This document shows, one piece after another, positions 44,799 to 53,478 of a stretch of DNA of 64,000 nucleotides. How positions within the stretch are numbered: position 1 is the first letter of the stretch; every line of letters starts with the position of its first letter. A program made the translations under genes and the position numbers. The notes below the pieces were generated by a model. It saw only the letters and a list, made by a program, of their open reading frames with translations. It made no database searches and had not been told where the DNA came from. Origin of the DNA: Novosphingobium sp. EMRT-2. Its GTDB lineage: Bacteria; Pseudomonadota; Alphaproteobacteria; Sphingomonadales; Sphingomonadaceae. Location: assembly GCF_005145025.1 (NCBI RefSeq), contig NZ_CP039695.1, positions 1,979,501 through 2,043,500 on the forward strand, given 5' to 3'.

Positions 44799-45506
44799 AT
44801 GCAAGACACCGCCCCGCACCGGGCCGCACCGGCGCCGCAGACCCCGATCTCCGCATCGACCTCCTCCGCGATCCCCCGCTCCCTGTTCGCCTTCGCGCTG
44901 CTCTATGGCGGGCTGGCCGTGCTGGCGGGCGTGCTGGGGACCAAGCTCGCCTCGCTGGGCCACTGGCCGCTGCTGGGCGATCTGGCGGTCGAATCCGGGA
45001 TCTTCGCGTTCCTGCTGCTGGTGATCCTGGCCAGCGCCGTGGCCGAACTGTTCGGGCAGGACATGGCCAACCGGCTGGTGCGCTTCGGCTTCGTGCCGCT
45101 GATCGTGTCGATGGTGCTGCTTTCGCTGGTCATCCATGTGGTGCCGCCCGCGCCGTTCTGGTCGGATCAGGAGGCTTTTGCCCGCCTGCTGGGGCAAGGC
45201 GCGCGGATGCAGTTCGCCGGGCTGATTTCCTACGGCACCTCGCAGACGCTCAACGTCTATCTGTTTTCCCGTATCGCCGGCGGGCGGGGTCGGCTGCTGA
45301 TGCTGCGCGCGTGGATCGCCAGCATGCTGTCGCAGATCGTCGATACGGTGCTGTTCATCACCATCTCGTTCTACGGGCAGGACCTGCCGATCGGCGCGAT
45401 CATGGAAGGGCAGATCATCTCCAAGCTGGTGCTGTCGACGATCATGGTGCCGCCGGGCATCTGGCTGTTCGTGCGGCTGGGGCGCTGGCTGGACGCGCCA
45501 CGCTGA
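44799..45506 (+). CDS. Queuosine-precursor transporter-like protein (YhhQ/VUT family)
   Basis: A 235-residue membrane protein with six to seven helices. It carries the COG1738 pattern: a TM1 with NV/GTKLA-like residues, ILASAVAELFGQDMANRLVRFG, YGTSQTLNVYLFSRI and MLSQIVDTVLFITISFYG. E. coli YhhQ imports preQ0/preQ1 for tRNA queuosine. The N-terminal 25 residues are Pro/Ser-rich. Divergent from the nucleoside transporter gene across a 104-base gap with a leader hairpin. Confidence 0.82.
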   Translation: MQDTAPHRAAPAPQTPISASTSSAIPRSLFAFALLYGGLAVLAGVLGTKLASLGHWPLLGDLAVESGIFAFLLLVILASAVAELFGQDMANRLVRFGFVPLIVSMVLLSLVIHVVPPAPFWSDQEAFARLLGQGARMQFAGLISYGTSQTLNVYLFSRIAGGRGRLLMLRAWIASMLSQIVDTVLFITISFYGQDLPIGAIMEGQIISKLVLSTIMVPPGIWLFVRLGRWLDAPR

Positions 45507-45565
45507 TCCGCGCGCGCACGAAAACGCTTTAATTTCGCGCCAAGGGGCGTAAGGGCGCGGCCATT

Positions 45566-46498
45566 ATGGCCACGAACCACGAAATCTCCGATTCCTATCG
45601 CGCGGCGATGCTCGCCAAGGCGGAAACGCTGACCGAGGCGCTGCCCTATCTCCAGCGCTATGCCGGCAAGACCTTCGTGGTGAAGTATGGCGGACACGCC
45701 ATGGGCGATCCGGAGCTGGCGCACGATTTCGCCGAGGACATCGTGCTGCTGAAGGCAGTGGGCATCAACCCCGTGGTGGTCCACGGAGGCGGCCCGCAGA
45801 TCGGACGGATGCTGAAGGCGCTGGGCATCGAATCGCAGTTCGTCAACGGCCTGCGCGTCACCGACAAGCAGACCGCCGAAGTGGCTGAAATGGTCCTGGC
45901 CGGCGCGATCAACAAGGAACTGGTCGGCTGGATCGCCCGCGCCGGCGGCAAGGCCATCGGCATTTCCGGCAAGGACGGCGGCATGGTCGTGGCCCGCAAG
46001 GTCCAGTCCAAGGCGCCCAAGGTCATCAACAACTCTGGCGAGGACGACGGTGAGCCGCTGGTGGTCGACCTGGGCTTCGTGGGCGAGCCGGACCGGATCG
46101 ACACCACCGTGATCGACACGATCTGCGCCGCCGGCATGATCCCGGTGATCGCCCCGATCGGCGTGGGCGAGGACGGCGCGACCTACAACATCAATGCCGA
46201 TACCATGGCCGGCTGCATCGCCGCGGCGCTGGGCGCATCGCGCCTGTTCCTGCTGACCGACGTGCCCGGCGTACTCGACAAGCAGAAGAACCTGCTGACC
46301 GACCTGACGCCCGCCGACATCGCGGAACTGGCGCAGGACGGCACGATCAGCGGCGGCATGATCCCCAAGCTCGAAACCTGCGTCCACGCGGTCGAGGCCG
46401 GGTGCGAGGCGGTGGTCGTGCTCGACGGGCGCGTGCCGCACGCGATGCTGCTGGAAATCTTCACCTCGCGCGGCGCGGGCACGCTGATCCGGGCGTGA
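45566..46498 (+). CDS. argB: Acetylglutamate kinase
   Basis: Phosphorylates N-acetylglutamate in arginine synthesis. The 310 residues contain the amino-acid-kinase motifs [19 protein letters not shown] and a C-terminal [18 protein letters not shown]. The N-terminal helix before the core marks the arginine-sensitive hexameric type. Heads a plus-strand run of genes to marC. Confidence 0.95.
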   Translation: MATNHEISDSYRAAMLAKAETLTEALPYLQRYAGKTFVVKYGGHAMGDPELAHDFAEDIVLLKAVGINPVVVHGGGPQIGRMLKALGIESQFVNGLRVTDKQTAEVAEMVLAGAINKELVGWIARAGGKAIGISGKDGGMVVARKVQSKAPKVINNSGEDDGEPLVVDLGFVGEPDRIDTTVIDTICAAGMIPVIAPIGVGEDGATYNINADTMAGCIAAALGASRLFLLTDVPGVLDKQKNLLTDLTPADIAELAQDGTISGGMIPKLETCVHAVEAGCEAVVVLDGRVPHAMLLEIFTSRGAGTLIRA

Positions 46499-46515
46499 TC
46501 CGGCGAAAGCCGGGA
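46499..46515. repeat. Degenerate copy of palindrome R1
   Basis: TCCGGC-GAAA-GCCGGGA directly after the argB stop is the reverse-oriented core of the R1 palindrome that frames the GIY-YIG gene at 43 kb, with one arm shortened. No R2 partner is seen. Confidence 0.55.
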
Positions 46516-46545
46516 ACGGAACCGGCGGTCGTGCGTCCCTTGCGC

Positions 46546-47070
46546 ATGATGCGCTCTCGCATAGCCCCCTCGCTCGCCCTGCTGCTGGCCGCCTGCGGTG
46601 GCACGCCGCCCGCGCCCGAACCGAGCGAGGCCGACAGCGATGCCATCGCCGCGCTGGCTTCGGAAGCGGTGCCCGTGCCTTCCCCGACGCCGACTGCCGA
46701 GATCACCGAACGAGGCGTGCCATCGGCCTCGCGCGATCCCGCCGAGGTGCTGGCGGCCTGGGGCAAGGCGGTGGAAATGCGCGACTGGGAGACCGTCCGC
46801 GCCTATTGGGGCGATAAGGGCGCGCGCAGCGGGATGGACGAGCGCGCCTTCGCCGCGAAATGGAGCACCCTGCTCGACCCGCGCGTGACCATGGGCAAGG
46901 GTGAAAGCGAGGGCGCGGCCGGCTCGCTTTACTACACCGCCCCCGTCACCGTCACCGACGGCACGCGAGTGCTGAAAGGCGATGTCGTGCTGCGCCGCGT
47001 GAACGACGTGCCCGGCGCGACCGAGGAACAATTGCGCTGGCATATCGAGAGCACCACCCTGGCGCCCTAG
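46546..47070 (+). CDS. Putative lipoprotein of unknown function
   Basis: A protein of about 174 residues with a lipoprotein signal (RSRIAPSLALLLAACGG; lipobox Cys near residue 17), a Pro/Glu/Ser-rich spacer, and a domain from about residue 65 (VLAAWGKAVEMRDWETVRAYWG) that looks like an NTF2/SnoaL-type or stress-response fold. No catalytic residues recognised. ATG 46546 and 46549 are both possible. It lies between argB and yggT. Confidence 0.68.
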   Translation: MMRSRIAPSLALLLAACGGTPPAPEPSEADSDAIAALASEAVPVPSPTPTAEITERGVPSASRDPAEVLAAWGKAVEMRDWETVRAYWGDKGARSGMDERAFAAKWSTLLDPRVTMGKGESEGAAGSLYYTAPVTVTDGTRVLKGDVVLRRVNDVPGATEEQLRWHIESTTLAP

Positions 47071-47147
47071 GCGACGCAGCCTCCAGTTGCCTTTGCGCCC
47101 GTCTCTCGGCTAACAGCCGTAAAGACCGTCGCAAGAAGAAAGCGCCC

Positions 47148-47441
47148 ATGTTCCTGTACACGCTCGTCGCCATGATCAGCTACCTGGTGCAGATCATCAC
47201 CGTGGTGGTGATCGTCCAGTTCGTGCTGGGCCTGTTGATTTCGTTCAACGTCGTCAACATGCACAACAATGGCGTCGCCGCGATCTGGCGGGCGCTGAAC
47301 GCCATTCTCGATCCGCTGCTCAACCCCATCCGCCGGATCATGCCCGAGACCGGATCGATCGACCTGTCGCCGATGGCGCTGATCATCGGCCTTAACCTGC
47401 TGATGATCCTGCTGAGCGGCCTTGCCGCATCGGGATATTGA
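47148..47441 (+). CDS. YggT-family integral membrane protein
   Basis: A 97-residue protein with two membrane helices and the conserved stretch [17 protein letters not shown] between them. YggT proteins are linked to osmotic tolerance and are often next to cell-division or proline genes; here the neighbour is folD. Family function is unknown. Confidence 0.88.
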   Translation: MFLYTLVAMISYLVQIITVVVIVQFVLGLLISFNVVNMHNNGVAAIWRALNAILDPLLNPIRRIMPETGSIDLSPMALIIGLNLLMILLSGLAASGY

Positions 47442-47482
47442 CCTGCCGCCACCGGACGGAATGGCTTGAAGGAATTGCAGAG

Positions 47483-48373
47483 ATGACTGCTGCCGTGATC
47501 GACGGAAAGGCCTTTGCCGCGAACCTGCGCGGCGAAGTGGGCAAGCTGGCCGCCGCGTTCGAGCAACAGGCCGGGCGCAAGGCGGGCCTGGCCGTGGTGC
47601 TGGTGGGCGAAGACCCGGCAAGCCAGGTCTATGTCCGCTCCAAGGGCAAATCGACGCTCGAGGCCGGCATGGCGAGCTTCGAGCACAAGCTGCCTGCCGA
47701 TACCGCCGAGGCGGATCTGCTGGCGGTGGTCGAACGGCTCAACGCCGATCCCGCCGTCGACGGCATTCTCGTCCAGTTGCCGCTGCCCGGCCATATCGAC
47801 GAGCAGAAGGTGATTGCTACGATCAACCCGGACAAGGACGTGGACGGCTTCCACGTCACCAACGCCGGGCGGCTCGCGGTGGGGCAGCCGGGCTTCGTCC
47901 CCTGCACCCCGCTGGGCTGCCTGATGCTGCTCAAGGACCGGCTCGGCGATCTTTCCGGGCTGGATGCGGTGGTCATCGGCCGTTCGAACATCGTCGGCAA
48001 GCCGATGGCGCAGCTGCTGATCGCCGAAAGCTGCACCGTCACCGTCGCGCACAGCCGCACGCGCAACCTGCCGGACGTGGTGAAGCGGGCGGACATCGTC
48101 GTCGCCGCCGTCGGCCGCCCGGAGATGGTCAAGGGCGCATGGATCAAGCCCGGCGCGACCGTGATCGACGTGGGCATCAACCGCGTGCCCGCCGCCGAGG
48201 GCAAGACCCGGCTGGTGGGCGACGTGGACTATGCCGGCGCGGCCGAAGTGGCCGGCGCGATCACCCCGGTGCCGGGCGGCGTCGGCCCGATGACGATCGC
48301 GGTGCTGCTGCGCAACGCGCTGGTCGCCGCCTATCGCAACGCCGGCATTGCGCTGGCAGACGGCGCGATCTGA
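47483..48373 (+). CDS. folD: Methylene-THF dehydrogenase / methenyl-THF cyclohydrolase
   Basis: Bifunctional one-carbon enzyme of 296 residues. The catalytic Tyr-Lys pair appears in [16 protein letters not shown], followed by [28 protein letters not shown], the NADP-site [14 protein letters not shown] and the C-terminal [13 protein letters not shown]. The ATG at 47483 is preferred to the upstream in-frame start at 47438. Follows yggT by 41 bases. Confidence 0.96.
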   Translation: MTAAVIDGKAFAANLRGEVGKLAAAFEQQAGRKAGLAVVLVGEDPASQVYVRSKGKSTLEAGMASFEHKLPADTAEADLLAVVERLNADPAVDGILVQLPLPGHIDEQKVIATINPDKDVDGFHVTNAGRLAVGQPGFVPCTPLGCLMLLKDRLGDLSGLDAVVIGRSNIVGKPMAQLLIAESCTVTVAHSRTRNLPDVVKRADIVVAAVGRPEMVKGAWIKPGATVIDVGINRVPAAEGKTRLVGDVDYAGAAEVAGAITPVPGGVGPMTIAVLLRNALVAAYRNAGIALADGAI

Positions 48374-48424
48374 TTTCTCCATCGCGGGTTTGACCGGGCG
48401 CGGCTTTGCTTTAGGTTCAAGGGC

Positions 48425-49267
48425 ATGTCGCGCCCCGTACGTGCCGCCCTGGCCCTTGCCCTGACGTTCTCGCTGCTATCCGCGCCGGCGCTTGCCCAGC
48501 GCCCGGGGCGTGGTGGCATGCCGGGCGGCGGGCTGACGCCGGCCGGGAACCCCAGCGCGCTGATCGCCGCCGAAATCGCCTTTGCCCGGCTGGCGCGCGA
48601 AAAGGGCCAGTGGACCGCGTTTCGCGAAACCGCCGCTGACGATGCGGAAATGTTCACGCCCCGGCGCGTGGTGGCGAAGGACTGGCTCAAGGGCCGCAAG
48701 GATCCGGCGCAGGCGGTGCAGTGGGAAACGCACCGCGCCTACGCCAGTTGCGACGGCAGCTTCGGCGTGACCTATGGCGGCTGGACCGGCGGCGCGGACG
48801 CCGGCTGGTTCAGCACGGTTTGGCAGCGGCAGAAGAAGAAGGGCGCGTTGAAGTGGGTGCTCGATCAGGGCGAGCCGCTGGCCCGGCCGCTCGCCGCGCC
48901 CGACTGGATCGAGGGCAAGGTCGCCGATTGCCCCGCGCGCCGGACGCATTTCGTGGCGCCAGGGGGGCCACCGCCACCTGGTACGGCCGACCGGCCCGCG
49001 ACGAAGGACCTGCCCGTCCAGCGCCCGCTCGCCGGGCCGCTGCCAGCGCTGGCCGCGCCCGCCGGATCGGACAGCAAGGACGGCCAGTCCGACGATGGCA
49101 CGCTGGCCTGGCGCAGCACCGTGCTGCCCGATGGCGCGCGCGAATTCACGGTGTGGATGTGGAAGGACGGCAACATGACCCAGGTGCTGCACGAAACCGC
49201 AGCCGCTCTCGTGGCCCCTGCCACGACACCCGCCACGACACCCGCCACCGCTCCGGGACAAGGATAA
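48425..49267 (+). CDS. Exported protein with SnoaL/NTF2-like domain, unknown function
   Basis: A 280-residue protein with a signal peptide cut near residue 25 (APALAQ). The middle region (AAEIAFARLAREKGQWTAFR, then WETHRAYASCDGSFGVTYGGW) resembles the NTF2-like DUF4440 fold used by sugar or steroid-binding proteins. The C-terminus has an Ala/Thr/Pro repeat tail. No active site recognised. marC follows seven bases downstream. Confidence 0.7.
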   Translation: MSRPVRAALALALTFSLLSAPALAQRPGRGGMPGGGLTPAGNPSALIAAEIAFARLAREKGQWTAFRETAADDAEMFTPRRVVAKDWLKGRKDPAQAVQWETHRAYASCDGSFGVTYGGWTGGADAGWFSTVWQRQKKKGALKWVLDQGEPLARPLAAPDWIEGKVADCPARRTHFVAPGGPPPPGTADRPATKDLPVQRPLAGPLPALAAPAGSDSKDGQSDDGTLAWRSTVLPDGAREFTVWMWKDGNMTQVLHETAAALVAPATTPATTPATAPGQG

Positions 49268-49274
49268 GCGCGCG

Positions 49275-49889
49275 ATGTGGGAACTGTTCGTCTCCGCCTT
49301 CGTCACGCTGTTCGTGGTGATCGATCCGCCCGGCTGCGCGCCGATCTATGCCGGGCTTACCGCCGGGGCCAGCCCCGCGCAGGCGCGCAACATGGCGATC
49401 CGCGCCACGCTGATCGCCACCGGCATCCTGCTGGTCTTCGCGCTGTTCGGGGAAAAGCTGCTGTCGGGCCTGCACATCGAGCTGGCCAGCTTCCGCATCG
49501 CCGGCGGCATCATGCTGTTCGTGATCGCGCTCGACATGGTGTTCGAAAAGCGCACCGAACGGCGCGAACAGCGCGCGGAAAAGGTCCGCCATACCGAGGT
49601 GGACGACGTCTCCGTCTTCCCCATGGCCATGCCGATGATCGCCGGGCCGGGCTCGATCGCCACGGTCATGCTGCTGACCAGCCGCGCGCAAGGCAACGAA
49701 CAGACCATGGTCGTGCTGGGCGCGCTGGCCTGCGTGATGGTGTTGATCCTCGCCGCACTGCTGGCAGCCGGCCCGCTGATGCGGTTGGTGGGCCAGCAGG
49801 CCGAAGCGGTCGTTACGCGCCTGCTGGGCGTGCTGCTCGCGGCGCTGGCCGCGCAATACGTGATCGACGGGATCAAGGCGCAGTTCTGA
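49275..49889 (+). CDS. MarC-family integral membrane protein
   Basis: A 204-residue protein with six membrane helices. The MarC family pattern DPPGCAPIYAGLTAGAS near residue 18 and the GPGSIATVMLL repeat-half in the middle are present. Despite the name, MarC proteins are not shown to give drug resistance; function is unknown. Convergent with the Lon-N-domain gene, six bases apart. Confidence 0.88.
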   Translation: MWELFVSAFVTLFVVIDPPGCAPIYAGLTAGASPAQARNMAIRATLIATGILLVFALFGEKLLSGLHIELASFRIAGGIMLFVIALDMVFEKRTERREQRAEKVRHTEVDDVSVFPMAMPMIAGPGSIATVMLLTSRAQGNEQTMVVLGALACVMVLILAALLAAGPLMRLVGQQAEAVVTRLLGVLLAALAAQYVIDGIKAQF

Positions 49890-49895
49890 GCGCGT

Positions 49896-50522
49896 TTACT
49901 GCAGCGTCACCTGGTTGTCGTCGCTGTCGCGCCGGCCGAAGAATTGTAGCAGCTGCACCAGCAGTTCGCAGCGCGTGGCGAGATCGGGCGCTTCCAGCAG
50001 CGCCTGCTTGGCGGCGATATCGAACGGCACGATCTGCGACACGCCGTTGATCAGCGCCATGTCGTCCAGCCGCGTCACCGATTCCCAGTCCACCGCATAG
50101 CCCTGCGCATCGGCGAAGATACGCGCCTCGCGCTCGAACGAGGCACGCTCGACCGCGCTCAGCACCGCATCGGGATCGTCCTCGATCAGTTCGGCCTCGA
50201 CCTGCCGGAACGGCGTGCTCACATCCAGTTCGCGCAGCACGCGGAAGCGCGAAAGGCCCTGCAGCACGATGTTGTAGCGGCCGTCCTCCAGCGCCTCGAC
50301 CTCGCCAATCTTGCCGACGCAGCCCACGCTGAACAGCGGCGCGCCCTCGGCCGGGGCCTGCGGCTGAATCATCGCGATGCGCCGGTCGCGCGCCAGCGCA
50401 TCGGAGACCAGCGCGCGATAGCGCGGCTCGAAGATGTGCAACGGCAGCTGCAGCCCCGGAAACAGCGTCGCGCCGGGGAGCGGGAAGATCGAAAGCCGCG
50501 TGGTGTCGATCGTTCCGCCCAT
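49896..50522 (-). CDS. LON peptidase N-terminal (substrate-binding) domain protein
   Basis: A 208-residue stand-alone version of the Lon N-domain with no ATPase or protease part. Typical stretches are IFPLPGATLFPGLQLPLHIFEPRYRAL and GCVGKIGEVEALEDGRYNIVLQG. The function of these free-standing proteins is unknown; a role in substrate recognition is inferred. It follows the thioredoxin-like gene with two bases between and is surely in its operon. Confidence 0.88.
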   Translation of the reverse strand: MGGTIDTTRLSIFPLPGATLFPGLQLPLHIFEPRYRALVSDALARDRRIAMIQPQAPAEGAPLFSVGCVGKIGEVEALEDGRYNIVLQGLSRFRVLRELDVSTPFRQVEAELIEDDPDAVLSAVERASFEREARIFADAQGYAVDWESVTRLDDMALINGVSQIVPFDIAAKQALLEAPDLATRCELLVQLLQFFGRRDSDDNQVTLQ

Positions 50523-50524
50523 GG

Positions 50525-51433
50525 TCAGCCGAACAGCACGGTCGACAGCTTGCGCCGCGTCGCCGCGACCCACGGGTCTTCCAGCCCGATCGCCTCGAAG
50601 ATCTGGAGCAGGCGGGCACGCGCCGCGCCTTCGTTCCACTCGCGATCGGCGGCGATCATCCGCAGCAGCGTGGCGGCGGCGGCATCGCGATCCCCGCTGG
50701 CATAAAGCGCGTTGGCATAGGCGAGTTGCGCGTCCATGTCCGCCGGATCGGCCTCCGCCGCGGCGCGCAGCCCGGCCAGCTCGCCGGCCTCGGGCGCGTC
50801 CTCGGCCAACGCCAGCGCCGAACGCGCCTGCGCCAGCGCGGGGTCGTCCGCCAGCTTCGGATCGAGCGCGGCCAGCACCTCGGCGGCTTCCTCTTTGCGG
50901 CCGGCCAGCAGCAGCGCGCGGATCAGCCCCGCGTGCGCGGGCGCGCTGTCGGGCGCGATCTCGATGATCTGGGCGAAGATGTCCGCCGCGCGATCGCCGT
51001 CACCGCCCGCCAGCACCTCCTCGCCCATCTCCAGCAGCGGGGTGATGTCCTGCGCCGGCTCGTCACCGGCCTGCACCGGCACCTTGGCGAGAATCTGGTC
51101 GAGGTACTGCTTGAGCTGCGATTCGGTGCGCGCGCCGGTCAGGTCGGCCACGGGCTGGCCCTGGAACATCGCATAGACGGTGGGGATCGAGCGCACCTGG
51201 AACTGCGCGGCGATGAACTGTTCCTCGTCCACGTTGACCTTGGCGAGCACCACGCCCTTGTTCGCGTATTCGGCCGCGACCTTTTCCAGCACCGGCGTCA
51301 GCTGCTTGCACGGCCCGCACCATTCCGCCCAGAAATCGAGGATGACCAGCTTGGTCATCGACGGTTCGACCACGTCCTTGCGGAACCGGTCCACCGCCTT
51401 CTGTTCTTCCAGGTTCAGGCCAAGGCTTGCCAA
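50525..51433 (-). CDS. YbbN/CnoX-like thioredoxin-TPR protein
   Basis: A 302-residue co-chaperone-type protein. The thioredoxin domain (about 10-125) keeps an active WCGPC motif in FWAEWCGPCKQL, unlike E. coli CnoX, whose motif is altered. The C-terminal half is TPR-like and Ala-rich. The start is TTG at 51433, preceded by GGAGA at good spacing. Probably protects client proteins and hands them to GroEL or DnaK, by analogy. Confidence 0.87.
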   Translation of the reverse strand: MASLGLNLEEQKAVDRFRKDVVEPSMTKLVILDFWAEWCGPCKQLTPVLEKVAAEYANKGVVLAKVNVDEEQFIAAQFQVRSIPTVYAMFQGQPVADLTGARTESQLKQYLDQILAKVPVQAGDEPAQDITPLLEMGEEVLAGGDGDRAADIFAQIIEIAPDSAPAHAGLIRALLLAGRKEEAAEVLAALDPKLADDPALAQARSALALAEDAPEAGELAGLRAAAEADPADMDAQLAYANALYASGDRDAAAATLLRMIAADREWNEGAARARLLQIFEAIGLEDPWVAATRRKLSTVLFG

Positions 51434-51646
51434 TGTCGATCTCCGATGCGCGGGAACAATGCGATGCGCCGACCACCATGTGGGAATGCGGCGCCGTTCG
51501 GCAAGGGGTTTGTCCCCTTTCCACAGGCCATCGGCGGACGAGCGGCGAGAAAGTGCATTTTTGGTGTTGCGGCCCTCCCGAGTCGATGCTAACGGCGCGC
51601 CTCACCCCGGCCGGAAGGGGTTTCCAATCCGGTCCGAAACGCACGA

Positions 51647-51721
51647 GCGGGCGTAGCTCAGGGGTAGAGCACAACCTTGCCAAGGTTGGGGTCGAGGGTT
51701 CGAATCCCTTCGCCCGCTCCA
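51647..51721 (+). tRNA. tRNA-Gly (anticodon GCC)
   Basis: Full cloverleaf of 75 nt with encoded CCA. Acceptor GCGGGCG/CGCCCGC, anticodon stem CAACC/GGTTG with loop TTGCCAA (anticodon GCC), T arm GGTTCGAATCC. It forms the left edge of the A/T-richer accessory patch. Confidence 0.96.
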
Positions 51722-51821
51722 GTTTTTCCATATAAATCAGTGCTATAACCGCCCTTTGGGCGAGACGGAATTGCGTCTTCGCTCTGTGTCGCCACGCGAC
51801 AAGCTATTCCCTATCTATCCT

Positions 51822-52385
51822 CTAGGCGGATCGGCGGTACGATAATCGCTTTTCAACGCCTGTCATTCGGCAGCGCCAGTTGCATAGGTCCAAGCTGACT
51901 CCAAACATCTGAGCGATCTGAGCCGCGCTTTTGCCGGCCCCTCGATGATGCAGCAAAGCAGCTTCTGGCAACAGCAACGCCGCTCCCAGCCAATCGGCTT
52001 CACTCTCCTGATCGTCGGAATAGTCGGAAAGCAACACCATACCGCTTACCGAAGTTACCGCGCTGGCTGGAGCGTGGTCGAGCATTATATGAGCCAGTTC
52101 GTGCATGAGTGTAGCGCATTGCCGTGCCCGGCTATGAATCGGATTTAATACGATCAGCTTCACGCCGCGTTCGGCTAAGGTCATTCCCGACCAGGAGTCT
52201 GGGTCATTGACCATAAGCTGAGCGACGTGTTCAGCCGCTAGACCGAGTTCATCGGCTCCGCGCACTAATACGCCCCGATGGGCTGCCGTCCTCCAAGGAT
52301 CGAGAACGTCGATCTTTGCCAATCCAAGCTCGGCACGGACTGAAGCCGCAATCCTTTCCGATTCGGCTTTGAAGCCCCGACGCAT
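51822..52385 (-). CDS. ImmA/IrrE-family zinc metallo-endopeptidase
   Basis: A 187-residue protease-type protein. The zinc motif HELAH (residues 95-99) and a second conserved acidic patch QESEADWLGAALLLP (about 126-140) are intact. Relatives (ImmA of ICEBs1, IrrE of Deinococcus) cleave a partner XRE-type repressor under stress and so switch genes on. Its ATG abuts the TAA of the XRE gene with no gap, the normal pairing for this system. Base composition is visibly more A/T-rich than the flanking core genes. Confidence 0.9.
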   Translation of the reverse strand: MRRGFKAESERIAASVRAELGLAKIDVLDPWRTAAHRGVLVRGADELGLAAEHVAQLMVNDPDSWSGMTLAERGVKLIVLNPIHSRARQCATLMHELAHIMLDHAPASAVTSVSGMVLLSDYSDDQESEADWLGAALLLPEAALLHHRGAGKSAAQIAQMFGVSLDLCNWRCRMTGVEKRLSYRRSA

Positions 52386-52760
52386 TTACTGCTGCTGGAG
52401 AGTTTTGAGATGGGCGTGGAGAGCGTCCTGAGCAGCCAATATGAGCGCTCCCAGTGATGTGGCCGTATCCGTCGAGACCGTTTTTTTCTTTCGGAAATGA
52501 ACGACCGCAGGACGCTCTTCCTGTGCAGTGCTAGTTTCGACCCCCAAGAACTGGGCTGGATCGATCTCTAGCCATCGACAGATTTTGGCAAAGGTGGCGA
52601 GGTCCGGCACATTGCCATTTTCGACGCGCGATAAAGTGGCCGGGCTCACGTTGGCTTCCAACGCAGCCGCTCGAATCCCTCTTCCTTCGCGCTTTCTACT
52701 AATTAGGCGCCCTAATTCTTCAATGGGAAGGCGGCCCTGATCCTCGATAGGAAGCGCCAT
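52386..52760 (-). CDS. XRE-family repressor, probable ImmA substrate
   Basis: A 124-residue regulator with a Cro/C1-type HTH (about residues 15-72: LGRLISRKREGRGIRAAALE, VSPATLSRVENGN, CRWLEIDPAQFLG) and a C-terminal helical tail of about 45 residues that may hold the cleavage or dimer region. ATG 52760 is preceded by GGAG; an upstream in-frame ATG at 52829 lies within the operator-like palindromes and is rejected. Likely represses itself and the divergent DUF2188 gene. Confidence 0.87.
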   Translation of the reverse strand: MALPIEDQGRLPIEELGRLISRKREGRGIRAAALEANVSPATLSRVENGNVPDLATFAKICRWLEIDPAQFLGVETSTAQEERPAVVHFRKKKTVSTDTATSLGALILAAQDALHAHLKTLQQQ

Positions 52761-52820
52761 ATAATCTCCACGCGCTGACGGGTTGACTCGCCCGGCACCG
52801 ACGTCCATAGTGTTGCACAT

Positions 52821-52865
52821 GTAAGACAAATCGTCTCATGAATGAGACTGTCTTACCTATGAGAC
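52821..52865. promoter_or_regulatory. Nested palindromic operator between XRE and DUF2188 genes
   Basis: An inner perfect palindrome has arms GTCTCAT (52833-52839) and ATGAGAC (52842-52848). An outer pair, GTAAGACA (52821-52828) and TGTCTTAC (52849-52856), is also perfectly inverted. A further ATGAGAC copy is at 52859-52865. Repeated half-sites in a divergent gap next to an XRE gene are strong evidence for its operator. Confidence 0.75.
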
Positions 52866-52930
52866 GGGGAATCATTTCCAAGGGGCTGAGTCAAGCCTTT
52901 CTGGCGAACTCCGAGACGAAAGGTGCGATT

Positions 52931-53155
52931 ATGACCGGTAAGAATCAGTATGTGGTCCGCAGAGGCGACGGTTGGGGTGTGCGTGGTGAAGGCAACAGCC
53001 GCCTCACTGCCTCATACGATACTCAGCGCGAAGCCATCGAGCGGGGGCGCGAGATCGCCCGCAACCAAGGCTCGGAACTTCGGATTCAGGGAAGCGACGC
53101 CAAGTTCCGTGAGGCATGGTCTTACGGAAATGACCCTTTCCCGCCGGAAGGATGA
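52931..53155 (+). CDS. DUF2188 family small protein
   Basis: A 74-residue protein matching DUF2188 along its length: QYVVRRGDGWGVRGEGNSR, then DTQREAIERGREIARNQGSE and a YGNDPFPPEG end. Function unknown; members are often in stress or mobile contexts. The ATG at 52931 follows GAAAGGTG. An in-frame ATG at 52838 lies inside the operator and is unlikely. Divergent from the XRE gene. Confidence 0.83.
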   Translation: MTGKNQYVVRRGDGWGVRGEGNSRLTASYDTQREAIERGREIARNQGSELRIQGSDAKFREAWSYGNDPFPPEG

Positions 53156-53163
53156 TCCGAGTG

Positions 53164-53192
53164 GGCTGTGCTCGGCGGGTGCGGCCTTTTTT
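53164..53192 (+). terminator. Probable terminator of the DUF2188 gene
   Basis: GGCTGTGC and GTGCGGCC pair with several G-T pairs and are followed directly by six T, about 10 bases past the stop. Confidence 0.55.
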
Positions 53193-53240
53193 ATGGAGAA
53201 CTAAATGCAGATCGATGGGGCTTTGGTACAGGAGCAATGA

Positions 53241-53411
53241 ATGTACAAACCGCGAAAGATTCATCCACCCCGTCCGCCTAAGCCGATGGACCGTATGCAA
53301 AACATGAAAACCATCCGGCCCATTGGTAAAACGAAGTGGGTCCGCGCCCATTGGCGCTATGACTATGATCGTCGGCAGTGGGAGTGGGTCTTAGGGCATT
53401 GGGTGAAGTAG
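53241..53411 (+). CDS. 56-residue basic, Trp-rich protein (YXWGXW-like)
   Basis: A short open frame starting at ATG 53241, six bases after GGAG, ending TAG at 53411. The product begins MYKPRKIHPPRPPKP and ends with a Trp/Tyr/His-rich stretch (WVRAHWRYDYDR, WEWVLGHWVK). The spacing of aromatic residues and the GHWV ending resemble YXWGXW repeat proteins. Good ribosome site and non-random composition support it being real. No signal peptide; function unknown. Confidence 0.55.
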   Translation: MYKPRKIHPPRPPKPMDRMQNMKTIRPIGKTKWVRAHWRYDYDRRQWEWVLGHWVK

Positions 53412-53478
53412 AAAACGAGGGAATCTCCTCGACGAGCCACTGCCGCCTATTTTCCGTTGAGACAATTGGCGGCCACGA

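Noticed and set aside
51503..51519. AAGGGG-TTTGT-CCCCTT hairpin upstream of the thioredoxin-like gene
   Set aside because: Small stem at no informative distance from a start or stop, with no T-run; likely chance.
52671..52695. Possible att duplicate of the tRNA-Gly 3' end
   Set aside because: The similarity (CGAATCCCT...TTCGC) is short, interrupted and lies inside the XRE coding sequence; no integrase is present.
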